From NCBI GenBank assembly GCA_002696645.1, contig NZSA01000086.1, forward strand, positions 1 to 55,184: DNA of 55,184 nucleotides. The letters run 5' to 3'. The position numbers and the translations under genes were made by a program. Of this stretch, positions 42,024 through 50,470 are shown piece after piece (the stretch's first letter is position 1; each line of letters starts with the position of its first letter). Source of the stretch: Rhodospirillales bacterium. Its GTDB lineage: Bacteria > Pseudomonadota > Alphaproteobacteria > UBA8366 > Aestuariispiraceae. The notes beneath the pieces were generated by a model. That model saw nothing but the letters and a program-made list of their open reading frames with translations, did not search any database and had not been told where the DNA came from.

Positions 42024-43622
42024 ATGACGGCTGCGATCGCATCAGTATCACCAAATGAATTGGCGGATTGGTTGGAGGATCTGGAAGAGATTGCGCTGAT
42101 CGATGTGCGGGAACAGGGTGATTATGCGCAGGGTCATTTGCTGTTTGCGTCATCGCTGCCCCTGTCCCGTTTGGAACTGATGGTTGAGCGCGCAATTCCT
42201 CGGAAATCCACACGTATCGTCCTATGCGACCAGGGGGATGGTGATCTTGTGGTTCGCGCGGCAGTCGTTCTTTCCCAGATGGGATACACGAATCTGTACC
42301 AATTGGCCGGTGGTGTGGTGGCATGGTCGGACGCCGGGTATCGGACGTTTTCCGGTATATATGTTCCCAGCAAGGCCTTCGGTGAAATTGTAGAGCATTA
42401 TTATGATACGCCAAATATTGACCCGGATGCCCTGGCCCGAATGGTTCAGTCCGGTGATAACGTGAAGATTTTTGATTGTCGCCCAAAGTTAGAGTTTCGC
42501 CGTATGAGCATTCCTGGTGCCGTGAATTGTCCTGGTGGGGAACTTTTGTTGCGCCTGCCGGAGATATTGCCGTCGCGGGAGACTGTTGTTGTTGTCAATT
42601 GCGCGGGCCGGACGCGCAGCATTCTTGGGGCGCAGACACTGATCAATGGGGGGATATCTAATCCAGTCATGGCGTTGCGGAATGGAACCATGGGGTGGCA
42701 ATTAGCCGGATATGAGGTGGATCGGGCACGCGACAACGTCGTCTCCATGCCGGGAAAGGCTGGTCAGGCCCAGGCCAAGGATTTGGCGCAGGCATGGGCT
42801 GAGCGTGAGGCTGTTCGTTCTATATCATGGGACACGTATCTTCGTATGGGCCAGGATGCCGATAGGACTACCTATCTGTTCGATGTTCGCGACATCGAAG
42901 AGTATCAGGCGGGGACTCCAGAGGGGGCGGTGCTGGCCCCTGCGGGGCAACTTGTTCAGGCCACAGACAGCTATGTTGGCACGCTGAAAAGCCGGATTGT
43001 TGTTTTTGATGATAAGAAGGTGCGGGCGATTATGGCTGCGACCTGGTTGGCGAAGGCCGGTCGGGACGAGGTCTATATTCTTACCGATGCGCCACATGAA
43101 GTTTGTCACGCTCCGGCGACAGGTCCGATTGGACCGGCGCCAGTTATTTCTCAAGACAGGGTGATGTCTCCCTCTAAATTGGCCGCCCAATTGGATGATG
43201 GTTCAGTATGGTTATTAGACTTGGCGACCAGTCCTGAATTTCTCAATGGTCATATAGCGGGGGCACATTTTTGTATCCGCTCCAGGATGATGAACGCTTT
43301 GTCGAAGCTGGATCCGGAGAAAGACATTGTTCTGACGTCGCCAGATGGCGTCCTGGCGGCCTGGGCTTTGCCGGAAGTAGCGGCGGTCTGGCCGCGGAGG
43401 GTTCATCTGCTTTCCGGCGGGACGCAGGGCTGGCAGTTGAGCGGGATGGCACTGGACAAGGGGTTCCAGGAAACCTTGGAACCGCCGACGGATCTTTGGC
43501 ATACGCCCTCTTCAGAATTTGGCGGCGGTAAAGCGGCGATGGCCGAATACATTGAGTGGGAAACAGGCCTTATCCCTAAGCTGAAAGGGGAGCCTGGTTT
43601 GCGCTTCCGATTGCCGTATTGA
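42024..43622 (+). CDS. Four-domain rhodanese-like protein
   Basis: A 532-residue cytoplasmic protein built from four rhodanese domains (about residues 10-115, 125-225, 255-355 and 370-470). Domain 2 keeps a canonical active loop, CAGRTR at about 193-198. Domain 1 has CDQGDGD at about 68, a shorter variant. Domains 3 and 4 lack the loop cysteine (FDDKKVR and TSPDGVL). Rhodaneses move sulfane sulfur between thiosulfate, persulfides and acceptors. I chose the ATG at 42024, six bases after AAGGGGAG. Its place beside a sulfite-exporter-like gene and a DszC-like monooxygenase hints at sulfur handling. Confidence 0.87.
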   Translation: MTAAIASVSPNELADWLEDLEEIALIDVREQGDYAQGHLLFASSLPLSRLELMVERAIPRKSTRIVLCDQGDGDLVVRAAVVLSQMGYTNLYQLAGGVVAWSDAGYRTFSGIYVPSKAFGEIVEHYYDTPNIDPDALARMVQSGDNVKIFDCRPKLEFRRMSIPGAVNCPGGELLLRLPEILPSRETVVVVNCAGRTRSILGAQTLINGGISNPVMALRNGTMGWQLAGYEVDRARDNVVSMPGKAGQAQAKDLAQAWAEREAVRSISWDTYLRMGQDADRTTYLFDVRDIEEYQAGTPEGAVLAPAGQLVQATDSYVGTLKSRIVVFDDKKVRAIMAATWLAKAGRDEVYILTDAPHEVCHAPATGPIGPAPVISQDRVMSPSKLAAQLDDGSVWLLDLATSPEFLNGHIAGAHFCIRSRMMNALSKLDPEKDIVLTSPDGVLAAWALPEVAAVWPRRVHLLSGGTQGWQLSGMALDKGFQETLEPPTDLWHTPSSEFGGGKAAMAEYIEWETGLIPKLKGEPGLRFRLPY

Positions 43623-43800
43623 TTTATCCTGGGTCGGAAAGCGATCAATCAGTCTTGTCTTCCTCAGCCTTCAGCCGATCGCGTTTCAGATAGAGCTGCA
43701 TGCGTTAGCATGAGTTCGCGTCAGATGTGCCAGATGTGATGTCTCAATAGGTTGTTCATTCGGGAATTGTTTTAAGAAGTACGGGCTGCGGGTTTCAACA

Positions 43801-43856
43801 TTGACACTGGCAAGGATCATGATTATTTTAGCAAATAACGCACGAACGTGCGCATA
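43801..43856 (+). promoter_or_regulatory. Promoter with shared operator before the flavin monooxygenase operon
   Basis: TTGACA (43801-43806), a 17-base spacer and TATTTT (43824-43829) give a sigma-70-type promoter. The operator ACGCACGAACGTGCGCATA (43838-43856) covers the likely transcript start, and its core CGCACG-AA-CGTGCG is a perfect palindrome. This arrangement fits a repressor relieved by substrate. The rest of 43623-43891 has no recognised gene. Confidence 0.65.
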
Positions 43857-43891
43857 GTGAAATAATAAGAATTTTGAAAGGAAACGAACCA

Positions 43892-45028
43892 ATGGTTCTG
43901 GGGTTGTCGTCTAAACATATGGAACTGGTGGAGCGCGTTAACGCCGTCGCACACGATGGGATTGCAGATCGGGCGTCCCAGTACGACAGGGACGCTGCAT
44001 TTCCGGTTCAGGATATTGAGGATCTACGCCAGGCAGGCTTTTTATTGTGCACCCTGCCTGAAAAGGATGGGGGACTTGGGTTTGGCGTCAATGGGTCAGA
44101 CCCGCTATCGTTTTTTCTAATTGTGGAACGTCTTGCCGCCATCAGTCCCGCAACGGCACATTGTTTTCAAGTTCACTGTAATGCCATGCAAATCTTACGG
44201 GAATATGGCTCAGACGAGCAGGTTAAACGCTTCATTCAGCCAACGATTGAAAAAGGTCATCTTTTTGTCGGGGCGGGGTCTGAACCCGGCGGTGGGCGAC
44301 ACTCTTCTACCGCCACCCCTGTTGACGGCGGCCTAAAAGTTACAGGCGTTAAGCACTATGCGACAAACGCAACTCACAGCACGTGGATGACAGTGCATGT
44401 CCGCAATGAGATCAGTGAGTTGATGGAGACGCTGGTCGTAAACACGAACAGTCCCGGTCTGACAATTGATGCCAGTGTCTGGGACCCGACAGGTATGCGC
44501 GCCTGCGTCAGCCCGTTGTTGACCTTTAAGGATGTCATTGTTCCAGAAGATTGCATCATGGCGGATTCGGAAGGGTTTTTTAAGAATCTTTGGCTGGGTA
44601 AGATCAATTTTGGCTTCACTGCGAACTATCTTGGGGGCGTACAAGGCCTGTATGAATTCACGCGGGATTATCTGAGGGATCGGGGTCAAAAAGACAACGA
44701 GGTCTATCAAACCGCGCTGGGTACAATGAAGGCACGGCTCGATGCGGCGCGTCTGCTTTTCTATAATGCAGCGTCTATCCTGCCTGTCGATTGCGAAAAG
44801 GCCCTGATCGCCAGCAATCAGGCTAAATGGTTGGCCGTCGAAACCGCGAACCAGTTCATTACAGAAATCGGACAGTTAATCGGCAGTTCGGGTTTTTTCA
44901 GAAAATATCCGGTGGAACGTCTGGTGCGTGACCTGCAGGTCCACACGCTGCACCGTCGCCATCATGTTGGTGCCGGTATCGTTGGTCAGGCAGAACTGGG
45001 CCTGCCGTATGATCTGAATAAATCCTGA
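43892..45028 (+). CDS. Acyl-CoA-dehydrogenase-fold flavin monooxygenase (DszC/SfnC-like)
   Basis: A 378-residue protein with the acyl-CoA dehydrogenase fold. The C-terminal segment reads LVRDLQVHTLHRRHH, which resembles the RDARTHTLHDP motif of DszC/HsaA-type group D monooxygenases rather than the YxGTxEI motif of dehydrogenases. The usual catalytic Glu region is not visible. Such enzymes use free FMNH2 from a flavin reductase to oxygenate sulfur compounds, phenols or indoles. I chose the ATG at 43892; the longer TTG start would include the AAAGGAAAC ribosome site in the protein. It is first in the operon 43892-50470. Confidence 0.75.
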   Translation: MVLGLSSKHMELVERVNAVAHDGIADRASQYDRDAAFPVQDIEDLRQAGFLLCTLPEKDGGLGFGVNGSDPLSFFLIVERLAAISPATAHCFQVHCNAMQILREYGSDEQVKRFIQPTIEKGHLFVGAGSEPGGGRHSSTATPVDGGLKVTGVKHYATNATHSTWMTVHVRNEISELMETLVVNTNSPGLTIDASVWDPTGMRACVSPLLTFKDVIVPEDCIMADSEGFFKNLWLGKINFGFTANYLGGVQGLYEFTRDYLRDRGQKDNEVYQTALGTMKARLDAARLLFYNAASILPVDCEKALIASNQAKWLAVETANQFITEIGQLIGSSGFFRKYPVERLVRDLQVHTLHRRHHVGAGIVGQAELGLPYDLNKS

Positions 45029-45068
45029 GATCCGACACAATACGGATCTATAAACCGGGGAGCGGAAC

Positions 45069-45890
45069 ATGACACAAAAAAATCCTGGCGCCGAGGATCT
45101 GGGTGAACCAGACGGTGTTTATAATTCGTCACAACCAGGCTCGTGGTCTAAAGCGTGGCAGACAGACCCGATGGGCGGCGCGCTGAGTGATCACTGGCCG
45201 GACCTGATTGCAACATTTCGCTCCCGCGCGCCATTGGGCAGTATGGCGCCTGATTTTAAGGGAGAGGTGCTGGATGGGCAGTCGGTGTGGCTATCAGATT
45301 ATCGTGATCATAAGTCTGTACTGATTGTCTTTGGTTCCCTGGCTTGCCCGCCCTGTGTGACAAATATCCGCATCAATGACCCAAATCTGGTTGGGTTATA
45401 TGAAACCTATGGGGAAGCAGTTGAGTTCTTGTATCTCTATACAAGGGAAGGGCATCCCGGCTCAAAAATTGTTCCGCATACCACAATGGAAGACAAGCGG
45501 CAGAACGCGCGCCGCCTGAAAGCAGAGGAAGGGATTACATTTCCAATCGTAATCGACGATCTGGTGGGTACTATCCAGCGCTCCTTTGTTCATCCGCATT
45601 TCAACAATCCGGTCTTTCTGATCAATCGCGCTGGAATAGTTACATATAAATCCGCTTGGTTGGATGCTTCTGAGCTACCGCAAGTGCTGGAGGATCAAGT
45701 GCTGTGGGACCGCAGCGCGCAGACCGATGCAACCATTAAGAAAAGCTACAGCGAACGTATCCGGCCGTTACGTGAACCGTACGATGTGAATTGTAACAAA
45801 CGGATCAAGCGGCTGATGGACGATATCGGGCTGCCCCAGATAGCAATGGGCGCAATTCCCGGTATCGATTCTGAGAAGACGGGAGGATGA
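45069..45890 (+). CDS. Redoxin/iodothyronine deiodinase-like thioredoxin-fold protein
   Basis: A 273-residue protein with a thioredoxin fold. FGSLACPPC puts C93 and C96 at the usual redox site, and YLYTREGHPGSKI resembles the YIxEAHP segment of the deiodinase-like redoxin family. Bacterial members lack selenocysteine, and their substrates are mostly unknown. No signal peptide is seen, so it acts in the cytoplasm. It has a GGGGAGCGGAAC ribosome site. It lies between the flavin monooxygenase and the dioxygenase, with one base to the next ATG, so it belongs to the same pathway, perhaps as reductant or thiol handler. Confidence 0.75.
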   Translation: MTQKNPGAEDLGEPDGVYNSSQPGSWSKAWQTDPMGGALSDHWPDLIATFRSRAPLGSMAPDFKGEVLDGQSVWLSDYRDHKSVLIVFGSLACPPCVTNIRINDPNLVGLYETYGEAVEFLYLYTREGHPGSKIVPHTTMEDKRQNARRLKAEEGITFPIVIDDLVGTIQRSFVHPHFNNPVFLINRAGIVTYKSAWLDASELPQVLEDQVLWDRSAQTDATIKKSYSERIRPLREPYDVNCNKRIKRLMDDIGLPQIAMGAIPGIDSEKTGG

Positions 45891-45891
45891 A

Positions 45892-47124
45892 ATGACATCG
45901 AACTGTAAGCGGGTTCATGCCGGTCCCTATATTGTGGATCGTGCCTGTTATACCGATCCGGAGATTTTTGATCAGGAAGTCGAGCGCATCTTTGAGAAGT
46001 CCTGGGTCTTTATCGCCCAGGCGAGCGAACTGGCTGAGATCGGTGACTATCGCACCGCCCTGATTGGCCGACAGCCTGTTATCGCCATTCGCGGTGAAGA
46101 CGGAGAAATCCGGGTCTTCTTTAACAGTTGTCGTCATAAGGCGACGATGTTGTTGACGGAAAAACAAGGGAACTGTCAGAAAATTCGCTGTCCGTATCAT
46201 CATTGGCAATATGATACCGAAGGAAATCTGAAATCCATTCCCCGTTATGAGGCATATGGCGGGGCCTTAGATATGACGCGCCTGGGCCTTGTTCAGGTCC
46301 CGCGCATGGGGGAGGTCTTTGGTTTGGTGTTTGCCAGCCTGGACCCCGACGCCCAACCGCTTGATCGCTATATCGGAGACGCGCTTCCCTACCTTAAGGA
46401 TGTCGCGCTGTATCTTGGCGAGGACATGACCACCATAGGAACCTACGATTACGTCTATGACGGCAATTGGAAGCTGTTGATGGAGAACACAGTCGACGAC
46501 TATCATGCGGAGTATCTGCATGACTATGCCTTTGTTCAACGGGCAAAAGTGTTCGGCATGGAAGATTCTGGCGGGTTCATGTCCGAGGAAGGAAGTCATT
46601 TCTCCGTTGAATTGGGACGGCATGGTGCATTTGATCAACATGATGACAAGCGAACTCTTGTTACCCAAAAGGTGCGCAGCCGTCGGGTTTATCTGAATGT
46701 CTTCCCCTCGTTAATCGCCCTATATAATCCAGTCTGGGATGTAACCGGGTTGCGGATCATGATCCCTGAAGCGGTCGATCGCACGCGGGTGATCAATTAT
46801 GTTCTGGCACCAAAATCCGCTGATTCTGAAAGAATCAGGCTGATTGGGGAACGGTTCCATTATTCTTGGGGGCCAGGGGGGCGTGCGGGTGTCGACGACA
46901 TTCATGTCTTCGCACAGATCCAAAAAGGCCTTCAGGCCAAGGCTGGGGGCAAGATCATCATTTCCCGTGGGCATGAAACGCCAGGTCCGAATGGTGGGCC
47001 GACTGAAGACCATGCTGTACGCGCCTTCTGGAGCGGGTGGCGGGAATTCATGGGGGATATCGCCGAACCTGCTGATGGCCAAACCATTGATGCAAGTATG
47101 GAGCAAGCCTATGCCGAAAACTAA
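45892..47124 (+). CDS. Ring-hydroxylating dioxygenase alpha subunit
   Basis: A 410-residue Rieske oxygenase catalytic subunit. Rieske ligands are C80, H82, C100 and H103. The mononuclear iron motif is ENTVDDYHAEYLH near residue 200. The ATG at 45892 lies two bases after the redoxin stop, with GGGAGGATGAA upstream. A beta-subunit gene overlaps its end by 14 bases, which places it with two-component aromatic dioxygenases (benzoate, anthranilate, salicylate type). No ferredoxin or reductase gene is in this operon. Confidence 0.9.
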   Translation: MTSNCKRVHAGPYIVDRACYTDPEIFDQEVERIFEKSWVFIAQASELAEIGDYRTALIGRQPVIAIRGEDGEIRVFFNSCRHKATMLLTEKQGNCQKIRCPYHHWQYDTEGNLKSIPRYEAYGGALDMTRLGLVQVPRMGEVFGLVFASLDPDAQPLDRYIGDALPYLKDVALYLGEDMTTIGTYDYVYDGNWKLLMENTVDDYHAEYLHDYAFVQRAKVFGMEDSGGFMSEEGSHFSVELGRHGAFDQHDDKRTLVTQKVRSRRVYLNVFPSLIALYNPVWDVTGLRIMIPEAVDRTRVINYVLAPKSADSERIRLIGERFHYSWGPGGRAGVDDIHVFAQIQKGLQAKAGGKIIISRGHETPGPNGGPTEDHAVRAFWSGWREFMGDIAEPADGQTIDASMEQAYAEN

Positions 47125-47551
47125 TCAAATCGCTGGGGCGCGCTTGTTGTTGGATCGTTATATCAGCGCTCTTGACCAGCGCGATTTTCAGGCTTGGTTG
47201 AACCTGTATCATCCTGAAGGTTTTTATGCGGTCTTGCGTCGTACTGAGTATGAAACCGGCAACAATGTGTTGTTGGTTGGCGAGGATTTGCGACGTTTGC
47301 GGGCCCGGTTTGAATCAGGCGAAAGCCGCGATAAGCGCCGTATGCTGCACAGTATTGCCTGGATTGTCGAAGGAAAGGAGGAAGGGTCCATACTTGCTGG
47401 CTTCACCCTTTGGCTTGATGGGCGTCCTTCCAATTGTGGTTGCTACGAGATGCGTTTGGTGCAGGACGATCAGGGCCAAATGAAGATCCGGCGTTGCACT
47501 GTTATTCTGGATGGCGATGTCATTCAAGACACGGTCTATCTGCCGATCTAG
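47111..47551 (+). CDS. Ring-hydroxylating dioxygenase beta subunit
   Basis: A 146-residue small subunit with the NTF2-like/SnoaL fold typical of dioxygenase beta chains: LLLDRYISALDQRDFQAWLNLYHPEG start and RRCTVILDGDVI ending. It has a structural role in the alpha3-beta3 hexamer. The ATG at 47111 overlaps the alpha-subunit end, so translation is coupled. A much longer frame from 46844 runs inside the alpha gene and is not supported. Confidence 0.87.
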   Translation: MPKTNQIAGARLLLDRYISALDQRDFQAWLNLYHPEGFYAVLRRTEYETGNNVLLVGEDLRRLRARFESGESRDKRRMLHSIAWIVEGKEEGSILAGFTLWLDGRPSNCGCYEMRLVQDDQGQMKIRRCTVILDGDVIQDTVYLPI

Positions 47552-47564
47552 GGAGGATGCCATT

Positions 47565-48134
47565 ATGGTCGGGCCAACAATAAGTTTCAGTCATATGGGC
47601 CTCTTTGTCAGGGACATTGATCTTATGGCCAGCTTTTATCAGGAGGCATTAAATCTGGTTGTGACAGACCGCGGTGATCTTCCGGGACGCACGCTGGTTT
47701 TCATGAGCAGCGATCCCAGGGAGCATCATCAGGTTGTCCTGGCCACGGGGCGCACCGGCGAGCTGACCGATAAAGTGGTCAATCAGATTTCCTTTCGTGT
47801 CGGGTCGCTGGAGGAGTTGCAGGAGTGTTACCGTCGCCTGCAGGACATGTCGGGCGTTAGTGATTTCCGCTGTATCAATCATGGGACATCCTGGACCCTG
47901 TATTTCCGGGATCCGGAACTGAACCGCCTGGAATTGTTTGCAGATGCGCCCTGGTACATTGCGCAACCTGTTGCAGAGCCTTTGGATTTGACGCTTCCGG
48001 CTGAAGAAATTCGCACGGCGACGCTGCAAATGTGTCAGGCAGATCCAACGTTTGAACCGATTGAATCCTGGCGTGCTCGTTTGGCCGCTAAAATTGAAAA
48101 AGGTCGTGCCGCGCAGCAATCTGGGGCGACTTAA
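47565..48134 (+). CDS. VOC-family protein, extradiol dioxygenase/glyoxalase-like
   Basis: A 189-residue vicinal-oxygen-chelate protein. Likely metal ligands are H10 (ISFSHMGLFVRD), H55 or H106, and E123 (NRLELF). Type I extradiol enzymes use His-His-Glu to bind iron and split catechols next to the hydroxyls. This one-domain form could be a ring-cleavage enzyme or a glyoxalase-type isomerase. I chose the ATG at 47565 with GGGAGGATG upstream. Position after the dioxygenase and before a hydrolase favours ring cleavage. Confidence 0.78.
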   Translation: MVGPTISFSHMGLFVRDIDLMASFYQEALNLVVTDRGDLPGRTLVFMSSDPREHHQVVLATGRTGELTDKVVNQISFRVGSLEELQECYRRLQDMSGVSDFRCINHGTSWTLYFRDPELNRLELFADAPWYIAQPVAEPLDLTLPAEEIRTATLQMCQADPTFEPIESWRARLAAKIEKGRAAQQSGAT

Positions 48135-48165
48135 TAAGCCGCTATAAAAATATTAAGGAGATCGT

Positions 48166-49062
48166 ATGAAACTCGTAAGTTATGATTATAAGGGATCTGT
48201 GCAAATCGGTCTCTTGCTTGGCGATGATCAGGTTCTGAACGTTGCTCAGATTCTCAGCGCGGCGGGGCTTGGTTCAGATGCGGGTATGATTGACCTGATA
48301 GAACAAGGCGATGGGGTGCTGGATAAGCTCTATGCTTTTGAAGCAGATCATGCAGGACAGAAAACGCTGGCATTATCTGATGTTACATTATTGTCGCCAA
48401 TCGCCCGCCCACGAAAAAATGTTTTCTGCGTTGGGCGAAACTATCTGGAGCATGTTTCTGAGGCATCTGAAGCCCGTGGACGGGAAATGAAGATCCCGAC
48501 GGATCCCCAGTATTTTACCAAACCACCAACAACCGTGATCGGCCCTTTTGATGATATTCCGCTGCATTCTGACGTAACTGATAATCTGGATTATGAAGTC
48601 GAGCTGGGGGTGATTATCGGCAAGAAGGGCGTTAATATTCCGAAATCCGATGTATTGGATTATATATACGGCTATACGGTGATTAACGATATCACTGCAC
48701 GAGACGTTCAGCGCCGCCATGACCAATGGTTCAAGGGTAAAGGGTTGGATGGCAGTTGCCCGATGGGACCATGGATTGTTCCGTCGCGTGAAATCTCCGA
48801 TCCCGGCGCGTTGGATATTTCGCTGACCGTGAATGGTGAAATGCGACAAAACTCCAACACGCGGAACATGATTTTTGACCTGGCGACCCTGGTATCTGTC
48901 CTCTCTCAGGGGATGACATTAGAACCTGGGGATATTATCGCGACAGGCACCCCCAGTGGTGTTGGTTTTGCGATGAAGCCCCCCTGTCTGCTTAAGGATG
49001 GCGATATTGTTGAGGCCAGCGTTGCTGGCGTTGGAACGATCCGAAACAGGGTTTCAGGCTGA
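48166..49062 (+). CDS. Fumarylacetoacetate hydrolase family protein
   Basis: A 298-residue hydrolase of the FAH family. The metal-binding acidic residues are visible in NLDYEVELGVIIGKKG (Glu-x-Glu) and in YTVINDITARDVQRRHDQWFKGKGLDGSCPMGPW. FAH-family enzymes cut C-C bonds in 1,3-dioxo or acylpyruvate acids or act as hydratases and isomerases. After a dioxygenase and a VOC protein it probably works on the ring-cleavage product. It has an AAGGAG ribosome site. Confidence 0.9.
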   Translation: MKLVSYDYKGSVQIGLLLGDDQVLNVAQILSAAGLGSDAGMIDLIEQGDGVLDKLYAFEADHAGQKTLALSDVTLLSPIARPRKNVFCVGRNYLEHVSEASEARGREMKIPTDPQYFTKPPTTVIGPFDDIPLHSDVTDNLDYEVELGVIIGKKGVNIPKSDVLDYIYGYTVINDITARDVQRRHDQWFKGKGLDGSCPMGPWIVPSREISDPGALDISLTVNGEMRQNSNTRNMIFDLATLVSVLSQGMTLEPGDIIATGTPSGVGFAMKPPCLLKDGDIVEASVAGVGTIRNRVSG

Positions 49063-49081
49063 CGAAAGACCGGATGTCGCA

Positions 49082-50470
49082 ATGACCGGGGAAAGCAAAC
49101 AGTTGCACCGTTTTGTTGCGGATGTTGATCTGGATCGCCTTCCGGCGACAGTTATAGCACGGGCAAAGCGGCATATTCTGGAAACCGTGATCCTCGCATT
49201 GGCGGGCGGCTCCAAGGAAGGGGTTGCCGAAATTCGGGCCCTTGCAAAGGTTGAATACGCCCAGGGTCCCAGCGCTGTCTGGGGTGCTGGTGACAGATTG
49301 CAGCCTTCCGGTGCGGCCCTGGTCAATTCGTATGCCGCTGCCGCATTGGATTACGATACATTGTGCAATACCGTCCATGGCGATGTGGTCATTATTCCGG
49401 CGGTCCTAGCCATGGCGGAGGCAAGGCAGGCGACCGGACGTCAGCTACTGGAGGCCTATATTGCGGGTATCGAGGTAACAGCGCGGCTGTCTTTCTCTGC
49501 CCAACCGCCGCAACGGGGATGGACCCATACCAGTGTGTTCGGTGTTTTCGGAGCGGCTGCGGCCGTTGCCCGATTGATTGGGTTGCCAGAAACCCGTATC
49601 GGCCATGCAACAGGCATTGCGCTCAGTCTGGCGGCCGGGTCACAACAATCGAATGTTGAGAAGGTTCTTACCAAACGCTTGCAACCGGCCTTGGCCGCAC
49701 GAAACGGTGTCTTTGCAGCATTGGCGGCGGAGGCCGGAATCTCAGGGCCACAGCAAAGTCTTGAGGGACGATGTGGGCTGTGGTCCCTGTATCAGGCAGG
49801 CGATCCGGCGCTGCTGTTGAAGGATCTGGGTGGGGATTTCCGCTTTCTTGAAACCATTCTGAAAGGGTATCCGGTCTGCAGTTGCAGTCATGCTGCCATT
49901 GTCGCCTGTTTGGAACTGATCGCTATAAATGCCCTGGATCCGGCCGATATCTCCGAGGTTGAAGTTACAGTGACCCCCTTCATGGTGCATATGGTTGGTG
50001 GAGACTTCGATCCCTCCCGAGACCCGGTGGTCGCGGCGCAATTCTCCATTCGCTATGCCCTTGCGTGTTGCATCTTGCGCGGTGGAGTTTCCCTAGCGGA
50101 CCTTGATCTGGCGGCAATATGTGACCCGGCTATTCAGGAATGGGCGGCGCGCATACAGATTACCGTTGACCCGGAGAATGACGGTGAACTTGCGCCTGCT
50201 CGGGTGCGCTTGAAAACCCGAAGTAAAGGTGTGTTGGAACGCTGCGTCTCTGTGATGCCTGGCAGCGTCGAGGCGCCGCTTTCTGACGCTGCTTTCAAGG
50301 GCAAATTGCAGGATTGTGTGGATCGAATCCCCGGCTTTTCAGAGCAGGGGGGACTTGTTCGCTTAGAGGAAATTGTTGAGGCGATAGACCGGTCAGATCA
50401 ATGCACAGACCTGACCGGGTTTCTCGCGGCGGTCGGTCAGTCTTCCAATGATTTCGACCAGCGCCCCTGA
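49082..50470 (+). CDS. MmgE/PrpD family protein (dehydratase/isomerase-like)
   Basis: A 462-residue protein of the MmgE/PrpD superfamily, which includes 2-methylcitrate dehydratase, aconitate decarboxylase and iminodisuccinate epimerase. The segments DYDTLCNTVHGD, AYIAGIEVTARL, GWTHTSVFGVFGAAAAVARLIGL and KGYPVCSCSHAAI are typical. I chose the ATG at 49082; the frame from 48998 would overlap the FAH gene. It closes the plus-strand operon and overlaps the convergent nitroreductase gene by 34 bases. It may dehydrate or isomerise a tricarboxylate-like or hydroxy-acid intermediate. Confidence 0.87.
   Translation: MTGESKQLHRFVADVDLDRLPATVIARAKRHILETVILALAGGSKEGVAEIRALAKVEYAQGPSAVWGAGDRLQPSGAALVNSYAAAALDYDTLCNTVHGDVVIIPAVLAMAEARQATGRQLLEAYIAGIEVTARLSFSAQPPQRGWTHTSVFGVFGAAAAVARLIGLPETRIGHATGIALSLAAGSQQSNVEKVLTKRLQPALAARNGVFAALAAEAGISGPQQSLEGRCGLWSLYQAGDPALLLKDLGGDFRFLETILKGYPVCSCSHAAIVACLELIAINALDPADISEVEVTVTPFMVHMVGGDFDPSRDPVVAAQFSIRYALACCILRGGVSLADLDLAAICDPAIQEWAARIQITVDPENDGELAPARVRLKTRSKGVLERCVSVMPGSVEAPLSDAAFKGKLQDCVDRIPGFSEQGGLVRLEEIVEAIDRSDQCTDLTGFLAAVGQSSNDFDQRP

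Noticed and set aside
43631-43703. Short minus-strand frame of about 18 codons after the rhodanese gene
   Set aside because: It is charged and helix-like but too short and without a ribosome site; it could be chance or a remnant.
46844-47110. Long N-terminal extension of the dioxygenase beta subunit
   Set aside because: It lies wholly within the alpha-subunit gene, and the beta-subunit fold starts at 47111.
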